Origin: Dactylonectria macrodidyma
Taxonomy: Eukaryota > Ascomycota > Sordariomycetes > Hypocreales > Nectriaceae
NCBI GenBank assembly: GCA_020744425.1
Contig: JAGMUV010000034.1
Coordinates: forward strand, 124,001-188,000
Reading direction: 5' to 3'
DNA length: 64,000 nucleotides
Of the stretch, positions 53,069-64,000 are shown piece after piece. The notes beneath the pieces were generated by a model. That model had not been told where the DNA came from. It searched no databases and worked only from the letters and a program-made list of their open reading frames with translations. The position numbers and the translations under genes were made by a program. Each line of letters starts with the position of its first letter. Within the stretch, counting starts at the first letter, position 1.

Positions 53069-53860
53069 ATGTCGCTCGCTCCTATTGCCCATCGCTCCAA
53101 AACAGGTTCTATGGATATAGACCCAAGCCTGTCCATACCATCATCCTTTCCTCTCTTCTCAGCGCTGCCGTCGGAGCTCCGTCGACAGATCTGGAGAATT
53201 GCCCTGTTTTCGAATACGCCACCCCTTGTCTCTGTCGAGGTCACAAGTCATCCAGATGTCCCTCATCTCACCTTTCGGAGTGTTGGATGTTTAAGCATTG
53301 CGCTCGTGGCCCTAGCCTGCGTCGAAGCCCTCAAAGAGTGGTCCCACATAAGCCGATCCTTTCTAGGAGCCTTATTGCCTCTAAAGTACATTCCTCACAC
53401 TGTCTTCCTTCTCCGCAGCCCGTTGCGTGTTGTTCAGCTTCTCGAGACGCTCTCGACCCCTTCTGATCTTGCTACACGAATCAGACATGTGTGTTTTGTA
53501 GTTGCGTCTAGCACGGCTCTCACGGAGATATTCAGTGCCCTCACTAGCTTCCTACGCCTTAAAACCATCACCCTCATCGTACCCACTTGCCTCGCCCGGG
53601 ACGGCATGCAGTTGAATGGTCTTGAGGACCCGGGTGTGGCCGAAACACTAACACAGCTTGTGCACCATCATCTTCCAATAGAGAGCCAGTGTCCCGAGCA
53701 AGGTGATTTCAGTTTGCTACTACGAGGACGACTCCCAAGCCCATCTGTGATGGCGTTCTATACTAGAGATGATGCGCCACAAGTCAAACTTCTCGCCCCT
53801 CGACACGACGGGAGATTTTGCACATTGCGCGGAGAAAACTGGTCTCTGTCTCTTTCATAG
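53069..53860 (+). CDS. 2EXR-domain protein, paralogue of 6912-7658
   Basis: A 263-residue single-exon frame. FPLFSALPSELRRQIWRIAL near residues 29-48 is the 2EXR signature. VALACVEALKEW and PHTVFLLRSPLRVV resemble the equivalent parts of the gene at 6912 (SACWEAEKEW, PRTIFF). The C-terminus FYTRDDAPQVKLL matches FYARDDSPRIKLL there. Function unknown. No gene A relative lies beside this copy. Confidence 0.78.
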   Translation: MSLAPIAHRSKTGSMDIDPSLSIPSSFPLFSALPSELRRQIWRIALFSNTPPLVSVEVTSHPDVPHLTFRSVGCLSIALVALACVEALKEWSHISRSFLGALLPLKYIPHTVFLLRSPLRVVQLLETLSTPSDLATRIRHVCFVVASSTALTEIFSALTSFLRLKTITLIVPTCLARDGMQLNGLEDPGVAETLTQLVHHHLPIESQCPEQGDFSLLLRGRLPSPSVMAFYTRDDAPQVKLLAPRHDGRFCTLRGENWSLSLS

Positions 53861-54166
53861 GTATTCATAGGCTTGTGCACTGACGACAAAGCGCGTCCTG
53901 TCATTCTATCACGAACAATGCGTATGATAATGGATATCGCTACTACGGTATGCAGGTGTACAGTACTATACAGTGATCTACATAGATTGTTATCCACTCC
54001 GCAGTTCCTCCAAACCAGCTATCTTGATCGGCTAGCAATGCCTCTCCATTTCAGTACGATAAAGTACAGTAATGTGCAGTGTTTGTACAGTGTATGGGCT
54101 GTATATAAAGAATCCAATACAACAAAATCGACTTTCTACAGTAATACGCTCTAGAGCTAAAGTACG
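53861..54166. other. Intergenic with TACAGTA motifs
   Basis: Several ACAGTAC/GTACAGT motifs (about 53957-53975, 54062-54092). No gene. Confidence 0.5.
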
Positions 54167-55012
54167 TCAGTCCTCAGCAATTACCAATGAGGCCAGGTTC
54201 TGCCGATGAGGCCAGGTCTTCCGCCGAGAGTTGTGTCCCCAAGCGGCATCATAGTGGTCCAACTTTAGCACCTGCTTGTCAAATCTCCACGGACCAATGT
54301 CCTCTTCCCGATACGTTGCCATAATTTCTCGCACTGGTGGGCATCGAGGCTTTTCGAACCTTTGGTACACCACCATCCCGTTCCCATATTTGAGCGCCAC
54401 CGAGCAAACAGTCTTGACATCCGCCGTGGACCGTGGCAGTCCCTTGCATAGCCCGCCGAAAAGGCCGGGCCTGATGTCTCGGAGGCCAGCCTCCGCTTCG
54501 TACCATAGGACGGTCGTAGTCAAACGCTCCCCCGCATGAAACAGGCGGGCCGGATCGTCCAGAATGATCTTATCGTGGGTGCTAAGACTGCACACATTGA
54601 TGACGAGATTCCAGTCCGCAAACGTAAGCTGGTTGGTAAAAGGGTCATGGGTATAACTCTGTAGAGAGTCAAAAAATAACTGCATCGAAATGTCCGCTTT
54701 TTCGCCTTGGCGGGGCACCGCCAGCACGAGCAACTTGGGTGTTGCTCGATCATCTTCGGATAGCCTGTGGAGATCGTCACCGACCAGGGTCGGCATCAGT
54801 CCTGCCTTTTTCGCCCATCGGTGCCAACGGTCGTTCCGAAATATTTTCGACCACACGTGTCTCCATGCCCAAGTCAACTGGTAAAGCAGCATCGATCTGC
54901 TGGTTCTCTTCCATGCGCGCGTGGGTGACACATTTTCTTTGACTCTCTTTGACGGGAGTCTAATCAGACGTGCTCGTGCCACTGCTTTGAGTCGGATCCA
55001 CGTCAAATCCAT
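54167..55012 (-). CDS. Unrecognised 281-residue protein
   Basis: Single-exon frame from MDLTWIRLKAVARARLIRLP. It is basic in the first 70 residues and then of ordinary globular composition (LLVLAVPRQGEKADISMQL, WNLVINVCSLSTHDKIILDD). There is no signal peptide or membrane segment. I do not recognise a domain. Length, composition and absence of repeats make it a likely gene. Confidence 0.55.
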   Translation of the reverse strand: MDLTWIRLKAVARARLIRLPSKRVKENVSPTRAWKRTSRSMLLYQLTWAWRHVWSKIFRNDRWHRWAKKAGLMPTLVGDDLHRLSEDDRATPKLLVLAVPRQGEKADISMQLFFDSLQSYTHDPFTNQLTFADWNLVINVCSLSTHDKIILDDPARLFHAGERLTTTVLWYEAEAGLRDIRPGLFGGLCKGLPRSTADVKTVCSVALKYGNGMVVYQRFEKPRCPPVREIMATYREEDIGPWRFDKQVLKLDHYDAAWGHNSRRKTWPHRQNLASLVIAED

Positions 55013-55544
55013 GGCGCCTCTGCATCGGGGCCTCTCCTGGTACTGTCACGGACACATTCATTCACTGTGATTTCCTATCCCGTTCTTTCTCTGTGCATAA
55101 GTTGCGATGGATAATCCCCTATCCTTTTATATACCTTACCGTTAAACGGTGAGCTGCCGCCATACGCAATCGATGGCAGCCTTTATCGAGTCCCTCATGC
55201 CTTGGGTATTGGGCTTACCTCATGTCTCGGATATTGGCCTACTAGAGCCGTACTGTTGTCAAGGCGTCGTGTTCGTCATCTCCACTTACAGTATCACCAC
55301 GGTCATCGTCGTGTGTTCAGGGAGAAGGTCCTGCTAGATCGGAAAATGGCTTCCCGACCTAGAAAGGATCCCATATTTGGAGACTTTGATCCGACTCGCC
55401 TACGAAACCAGCCTCGTCCCTTTTCTCCCATGTGCCGCATGCATGTAGTGTTGCTCTAGGTCGGTTAGTGCCCCTTATCACAGTACATATGGGCTTGTAG
55501 TCACGTCTCCGTTTCCACCCGGATCTTTCCACAAACGCATAGCC
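55013..55544. other. Intergenic between divergent genes
   Basis: Divergent promoter region of the 281-residue gene and the chitinase. Short frames only. Confidence 0.5.
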
Positions 55545-57213
<1,669 letters not shown>

Positions 57214-58764
57214 GGTCCACGGGTTGCTTGCTAGGCAGCCCTCTTCAACTACCCTCTAGCTAGACGTACACAAAATTATGTATTTATTCATTTTGTCTAA
57301 TATAAGATGGAATGTGATCTGTATTCCCCCTTCCCTCTTTAACAGAGGTTTTATACAGATTATCATCATAGGGTCTACAATAAGGTTCTTTTAAGACCGG
57401 ATCTAAAGGATCCGGGCCTTTGAGACCGCCTTCTCAGCAGATGATAAACGTGACAGACTTCTTTGTGCAGCTTCCACCTCTGACGTATCTGACACTTTTT
57501 TTTTCTTTTTTTCAGTAACTGTGACGGGAGCGTCTGGAGTGCTGGACCCAGGGTGGGGTCGATACGTAACTAGGGCGCACGGGGCAGGCCACAGGGACTA
57601 TCAACGCGTCTGCGCGTCTACGCGCCAGCCCGCTTTCTCTCTTTCTTCTCGATCGTAGTATTCTCGCAATACAGTGGCATTACCTCTTGAGTTGGTCTCA
57701 TCTGGCCCGTGACAGTAACTATCTGTTTATTTTTCCTTTTTTCTTTCTTTCTCTTTTTTCTCTTTTTTCTCTTTTTTCTCTTTTTTTCTCAGCGACTTTC
57801 TTTGCGTCCTTTTGCCTTTTAATTGAATTATATCACTTTCCAATTCCATATCTGTGCTGTTGATAGGAGTAGAAATTTATGGGCTAAGTTATACTTCATA
57901 ATACTGCTTCTCCTTGGTGGTGGTGCCACTCTCTTGCTAGTCTGGCAATATAAATGCCGAGATGCAGCTGCCTACCCTATACACACACCCGTGACATCGC
58001 GTTCCGTGTCTGCTCTTCTCTCCTGCATATGCCTAGCTAGCTCAGCACGTGTTTTGCTCCAGTAGAAAATTAGCTTCATTACAGCCTCTCAGGCGGCCCT
58101 AGCTGCTTGTCAGTGATCTTGTCGTCCGGCCGAATTTATCGACGTTGTTGAGTGGCATACGTATGGCGTCGGGTGGTATACGATTCGTTGACAGCGCGGG
58201 TCTCATCCCATCATGGCAAGGGATCATCATTCGGTCGTCAGGGTCCCGGGACTTTAGGCTCACCCTGGCGTGCCAACACGAAAATGACGTCCATATTCAG
58301 GGCACAGCTCTAGGCGTTTTCTAGGCATGGAGAAAAATGATCCGCATGGACAAGTTGATGATCATTCGTACAGTACTGGCCAAGCTGATTTTAGTCAGAG
58401 TGACGTCTGAAAATTCATTTCGTCCGTCCCAGGCTGGCCATCTCAGGCTGGCGTAATTTAGCGGTTCCACTTAATGGGAGCGGAGGCGGCCGGAAAGGGC
58501 TAGTCCACCGAATGGGTTGCGTCAGAAATGGACCCCTATGTATGCAATGGCCATTCCATGACGATTTTTCACTCTCTCGTCAAGAATGGACGGGAAAAAA
58601 AAGGCTGGTTCAAGATGTTGAGTGGAGTACGCCCGGGCATGGTACTGTGCACTATGAGATTATAAATACCGACACCATAGACGTTCGGCAGGCTGTCGGG
58701 CTGGGATCCTGGGGAGCCCCTGATTGCGGGTTGACAGCTACAAGTGTGGCCGTCGACACCGTCT
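57214..58764. other. Long intergenic with pyrimidine tracts
   Basis: C/T-rich tracts at about 57497-57512 and 57728-57792 (repeated ttttttctc). Frames at 57823-58065 and 58512-58766 have no motif. No gene supported. Confidence 0.5.
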
Positions 58765-61700
58765 AATCAGATCAGTTGCGTACGGTGGCTTGTCTACCTG
58801 CTGCGTAGCTGATAAACTCATCGCTGCATATAGTGGACGGTGCCCATCCGGTGACGAAAGTCATCGTTGTTAGGGTGGCTGAAAACGCGGCGAATCAGTT
58901 GCGTTCCCAGCAGTCCGTCTGCTGGGGACCTTCTGGTCAATGAATCGCTGCATTTTGTGGACGGTGCCCATCCGGTGACGAAAGTCACCGTTGTTAGGGT
59001 GGCTGAAAACTGTGGACGGTGCCTATCCGGTGACGAAAGTCACCGTTGTTAGGGTAGCTGAAAACGCGGCGAATCAGTGCGCACTGTGGCTTGTCTACTT
59101 TGCGTGGCTGATGAACAAATCGCTGATCAGTGTGAGATGGCATCAGTACAGTGATTTCATCACTGTCGAGATGCCGCTCATCCGGCGAATCAGTCGCGTT
59201 CCCAGCAGTTCGTCTGCTGGGGACCTTCTGGTGAATGAATCGCTGCATTTTGTGGACGGTGCCCATCCGGTGACGAAAGTTACCGTTGTTAGGGTGGCTG
59301 AAAACTGTGGACGGTGCCCATCCTGTGACGAAAGTCACAGTTGTTAGGGTAGCTGAAAACGCGGCGAATCAGGGCGTGTGGTGGCTTGTCTACTTCACGT
59401 GGCTGATGAACAAATCGCTGATCAGTGTGAGATGGCATCAGTACGGTGATTTCATCACTGTCAAGATGCCGCTCATCCGGCGAATCAGTTGCGTTCCCAG
59501 CAGTCCGTCTGCTGGGGACCTTCTGGTGAATGAATCGCTGCATTTTGTGGACGGTGCCCATCCGGTGACGAAAGTTACCGTTGTTAGGGTGGCTGAAAAC
59601 TGTGGACGGTGCCCATCCTGTGACGAAAGTCACAGTTGTTAGGGTAGCTGAAAACGCGGCGAATCAGGGCGTGTGGTGGCTTGTCTACTTTGCGTGGCTG
59701 ATGAACGAATCGCTGATCAGTGTGAGATGGCATCAGTACAGTGATTTCATCACTGTCAAGTTGCCGCTCATCCGGCGAATCAGTCGCGTTCCCAGCAGTT
59801 CGTCTGCTGTGGACCTTCTGGTGAATGAATCGCTGCATTTTGTGGACGGTGCCCATCCGGTGACGAAAGTTACCGTTGTTAGGGTGGCTGAAAACTGTGG
59901 ACGGTACCCATCCTGTGACGAAAGTCACAGTTGTTAGGGTAGCTGAAAACGCGGCGAATCAGGGCGTGTGGTGGCTTGTCTACTGCACGTGGCTGATGAA
60001 CAAATCGCTGATCAGTGTGAGATGGCATCAGTACGGTGATTTCGTCACTGTCAAGATGCCGCTCATCCGGCGAATCAGTCGCGTTCCCAGCAGTTCGTCT
60101 GCTGGGGACCTTCTGGTGAATGAATCGCTGCATTTTGTGGACGGTGCCCATCCGGTGACGAAAGTTACCGTTGTTAGGGTGGCTGAAAACTGTGGACGGT
60201 GCCCATCCTGTGACGAAAGTCACAGTTGTTAGGGTAGCTGAAAACGCGGCGAATCAGGGCGTGTGGTGGCTTGTCTACTGCACGTGGCTGATGAACAAAT
60301 CGCTGATCAGTGTGAGATGGCATCAGTACGGTGATTTCGTCACTGTCAAGATGCCGCTCATCCGGCGAATCAGTCGCGTTCCCAGCAGTTCGTCTGCTGG
60401 GGACCTTCTGGTGAATGAATCGCTGCATTTTGTGGACGGTGCCCATCCTGTGACGAAAGTCACAGTTGTTAGGGTAGCTGAAAACGCGGCGAATCAGGGC
60501 GTGTGGTGGCTTGTCTACTTCACGTGGCTGATGAACAAATCGCTGATCAGCGTGAGATGGCATCAGTACAGTGATTTCATCACTGTCAAGATGCCGCTCA
60601 TCCGGCGAATCAGTCGCGTTCCCAGCAGTTCGTCTGCTGTGGACCTTCTGGTCAATGAATCGCTGCATTTTGTGGACGGTGCCCATCCGGTGACGAAAGT
60701 CACCGTTGTTAGGGTGGCTGAAAACTGTGGACGGTGCCCATCCTGTGACGAAAGTCACAGTTGTTAGGGTAGCTGAAAACGCGGCGAATCAGGGCGTGTG
60801 GTGGCTTGTCTACTTTGCGCGGCTGATGAACGAATCGCTGATCAGTGTGAGATGGCACCCATCCGGTGATGAAAGTCACTGTTGTCAGGGATGCCGCTCA
60901 TCCGGCGAATCAGTTGCGTTCCGGCGTATGCTGCTGGCTGCGCATCTGGTGAATGAATCGTTGCATGGCACCCACCCGGTGATAAACTGTTGACTTGGGA
61001 TGCGCGTATGTGACGAATCAGGGCGTGTGGTGGCTTGTCTACTTCGCGTGGCTGATGAACAAATCGCTGATCAGTGTGAGATGGCATCAGTACAGTGATT
61101 TCATCACTGTCGAGATGCCGCTCATCCGGCGAATCAGTCGCGTTCCAGCAGTTCGTCTGCTGTGGACCTTCTGGTCAATGAATCGCTGCATATTGTGGAC
61201 GGCGCCCATCCGGTGACGAAAGTTACCGTTGTTAGGGTAGCTGAAAACGCGGCGAATCAGTGCGTACTGTGGCTTGTCTACTTTGCGCAGCTGATGAACG
61301 AATCGCTGATCAGTGTGAGATGGCATCAGTACAGTGATTTCATCACTGTCAAGATGCCGCTCATCCGGCGAATCAGTCGCGTTCCCAGCAGTTCGTCTGC
61401 TGTGGACCTTCTGGTGAATGAATCGCTGCATTTTGTGGACGGTGCCCATCCGGTGACGAAAGTCACCGTTGTTAGGGTAGCTGAAAACGCGGCGAATCAG
61501 TGCGTACTGTGGCTTGTCTACTTTGCGCAGCTGATGAACGAATCGCTGATCAGTGTGAGATGGCATCAGTACAGTGATTTCATCACTGTCAAGTTGCCGC
61601 TCATCCGGCGAATCAGTTGCGTCCCGGCGGTTCGTCTGCTGTTGACTGCGTATCTGGTGAATGAATCGCTGCATATTGTGGACAGCACCCATCCGGTGAT

Positions 61701-61870
61701 GAAAATTACAGTTGGGATGCTGCCCACGCGGCGAATCAGTTGCGTACGGTGGCTTGTCTACCTTGCGCAGCTGATGAACGAATCGCTGATCAGTGTGGGA
61801 TGGCATCAGTACAGTGATTTCATCACTGTCGAGATGCCGCCCATCCGGCGAATCGAATCAGTTGTGTCCG
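58765..61870. repeat. Satellite with 240/295-bp period and internal hairpins
   Basis: About eleven monomers in direct orientation. The basic unit is about 240 bp. In the left half a 55-bp block (from TGTGGACGGTGCCCATCC to GCTGAAAAC) is doubled, giving 295-bp spacing (phase points 58991, 59286, 59581, 59876, 60171). From about 60430 most units have a single block and 240-bp spacing. Each unit contains three inverted repeats: CCCAGCAG...CTGCTGGG, GGTGAC-GAAA-GTCACC and ACAGTGA...TCACTGT. Edge units are more diverged. Open frames on both strands follow from the repeat and are not called as genes. Confidence 0.93.
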
Positions 61871-64000
61871 GTGGTCCACTGACGCACTCAAGGAGCCGTT
61901 GCTCTGAAAGCTATCGCTATCGGTTACGGGTTTGCATCCGGTCAGCCACGTCCGGTGACGTAAGTCGACCCCGGTCAACCGATCAAGGCCTTAGCCACTT
62001 GCCCACCTTTGAACCCAGTTCACTAATGATGTTTGTCAAATAGGTAACCCTTGTTCTTGGCCAATTACCGAGTCTAGTAACTCGATTGAGGTTGTAGCTT
62101 GCCTTGATTTCAGCCAGGTAAGAACCCGGTTTGTGATTATATCGAGCAACTTAGTGACGGATGCTTACTAGCAGCCTTGCAGCTTGCTACGTCTTGGTCA
62201 GCGCCTCAGACACAGCTTGAAATACCCAGCTGCAGCATCGGGCCCGTCGGGGCTGGATTGTTACGGAAATATTTTAACGGGCATCGTGGACAATTTCAGA
62301 CGCAAAGGCCGCCGGATGGCCACGGCATGGTGGTTTGGCCTTAAGAAGCTGAAAAGGGGGGGGGGGGAATAAAGGAACGGTTAAATTGAAGCCGTTTTGG
62401 TCGCCTAGACCTGTCACCCTTATCATCTTCCATGCGTGATTACATTCCCTCTTGTTGTACAATGAACAGTGACTACTGTAACTGCTGCTCTTCAAACTGA
62501 ATGAAATGGCTGCAGAGCAAAGTGTGAGGGAACGATCATGTGACTTTCATACTTTATGAATAGTCTCATTTAACTTATGAACATTTGTGTAAATAGCTTA
62601 AGTCAGAGTTTTCCTTAGGAATCTCTTTCTCTCCTCGTAAACAATCATTTTGCCCAAGTCGCACTCGACCTCGTTCGTGCTCTTGTCCCGTCACACAAAG
62701 CTGGGTGATGACAATCGTGATTTCAATGCCGTCGTGTAGAGATCGTCGTGTCGAGCAGCCCCGACTTGGTAACAGGTATTTCTGGCTTCTTTTTGAGCCG
62801 GATGTGACTGCTTTTTGGATCCATAAACGGGAATCAACCTAGCGGTACCGGTACTGGGATTGAGATGCGGGCAGTATACTCAACCGTCGGCGGAGCATGG
62901 TATGATAGAACGCGCACACCCGAATCAGGCCACCATCGCCTTCTGTAAAGTTTTTGCAACGTGATTGCGGCTGACCTAAGTGGTGATCCGCTATTTGCGG
63001 GAAACTCGTACATTGCACCGTAATTGTCTTCAGCACGTCCACATCCTTATTCATTGGAGTCTAGTGCATGTATGGCCTGTCTATCTTCCTAAGCACTCTT
63101 ATCACCTTGCTCTTCTCAACTGGTGCGTTGTGTGGGGTCGGCACATAATAGCCCTAAGCAATTTGATTATAGCATTACTGGCATCAGGTCAATGGAGAAA
63201 GGTGGGTAGTTCCTATAGTGCTAGCAACAAAGTGCACACTTTTAGTGGTCGTGGAGTATGTTGGGGAAAGGGTAGGTACATCCAGATAGTTGGGGTCTGT
63301 GTAGGAAACCCTTCATGCATGAGCCGTGGTCATCGGCAACTGATGGGCAACTTTGACAAATTCCCCTTGGGAGGGGTGAATATCAGTCGCATATCCACGC
63401 CTCGCCGCTGTGAATCAGCGACAGCTCAGCGGCGCCACGGATACCACGGTCTAGAATTAGTACCCTGTGAGCTAGAATAGAATAAATATATAAATAAATA
63501 TAAATAAACATATGTAAACATAAATAAACACAAATAAACACAAATAAACACAAATAAACATAAATAAACATAAACATATATAACACAAGAAATACCATGA
63601 ATAAGTCAATAAATAAATAATAAACTAGTAAACAAATAAGTAAATAAATACTACAGTATACTTACAGAGGAAACTCCTATGGGCTTGCATCTTCGTCCAT
63701 TCTATGCAACCTCTTACGAGGTAGTAGTCCATTCTCCCCGGCCCATGGAGAAGGGGACCGCGGGGAGCCGAGACTTCGTTTCCACACATCGTACCACGTT
63801 TGCATGTCCGTTTGCCTTGCTTATTTCTTCGGAGATGAGCGCGATTTGTAAATTGCTGAAGCTCAAATCTCGTTTTATCTTTCTTAACTTTCATGGTATA
63901 TAGATGCAAGGCCATGCGCGCTATCGAGGTTGGTGAACGCGACCGCCCTGAAACAGGAAGGCGTAACGGAAGGCATAACGGACGGGAAGTTCCCTGATGT
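61871..64000. other. Non-coding right end
   Basis: No supported gene. Features: a run of nine G (about 62358-62366), an A/T-rich simple repeat built on aaataaacat/aaataaacac (63481-63660), and at the very end two copies of a TAACGGAAGG-like unit (63960-63985) recalling the Helitron hairpin arm CCTTCC/GGAAGG. Frames at 62980-63480 and 63625-63915 have no motif. Confidence 0.5.

Noticed and set aside
58991..62043. A ladder of 114-293 codon frames on both strands
   Set aside because: They follow the satellite monomer on both strands at once; 295 bp is not a multiple of three, so frames break at each unit. No start, intron or domain support.
62980..63480. 166-codon plus frame at the right end
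   Set aside because: No ATG start or domain; composition unlike the supported genes.

Overview
The window is nuclear DNA from a filamentous ascomycete. Genes carry short GT-AG introns, and the families present are typical of fungi: a 2EXR-domain pair, an MFS transporter, an amidase-signature enzyme, a GMC oxidoreductase, a MetE-like protein, a TM2 protein and an Ech42-type GH18 chitinase. Intact hAT and Helitron elements and a Tad1-like LINE tail fit Sordariomycetes, most plausibly Hypocreales, but nothing in the window proves the order. Host genes are sparse and transposons or tandem repeats fill more than half of it, so this reads as an accessory, fast-evolving (possibly subtelomeric) compartment.

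Layout. 0.4-7 kb: a roughly 3-kb segment is present twice in tandem. The second copy carries a two-exon gene of unknown function (gene A) convergent with a 2EXR gene; the first copy is a decayed version of the same pair. 7-bp-period minisatellites have expanded in copy-specific fashion. 9.1-15.7 kb: a complete Ty1/copia retrotransposon on the minus strand with identical 142-bp LTRs, a GGGTA target duplication, a half-tRNA initiator-Met primer site and one in-frame UGA inside pol. 16.1-18.0 kb: a five-exon MFS transporter. 18.6-21.7 kb: a complete hAT transposon with an 8-bp target duplication and an intact 813-residue transposase. 22.1-22.9 kb: a 5'-truncated LINE with a 14-bp target duplication. 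23.2-38.7 kb: a Helitron block holding a decayed helicase fragment, a short non-autonomous copy with nested MITEs and, placed head-to-tail after it, an apparently intact autonomous Helitron. That Helitron encodes a 2,368-residue Rep-helicase, a divergently transcribed accessory protein, and an array of nine ~105-bp repeats between the two.

38.9-57.2 kb: the most gene-like part. In order it holds an amidase, a GMC oxidoreductase, a basic hypothetical protein, a MetE-like protein, an unrecognised protein, an F-box-like protein ending inside a 16-bp minisatellite, a TM2-domain protein, another 2EXR protein, an unrecognised 281-residue protein and a secreted chitinase. 58.8-61.9 kb: a satellite with 240/295-bp periodicity whose monomers contain three hairpins. 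Some arms vary in a compensatory way, which is the least expected signal in the window. 61.9-64 kb: nothing convincingly coding.

The genes do not form an operon-like or biosynthetic unit. The Helitron genes (Rep-helicase, accessory protein, intervening repeat array, terminal hairpins) do look like one cooperating mobile system, and the 2EXR/gene A pairs look like a unit that duplicates locally. All boundaries, introns and family names come from reading the sequence; no database search was possible.
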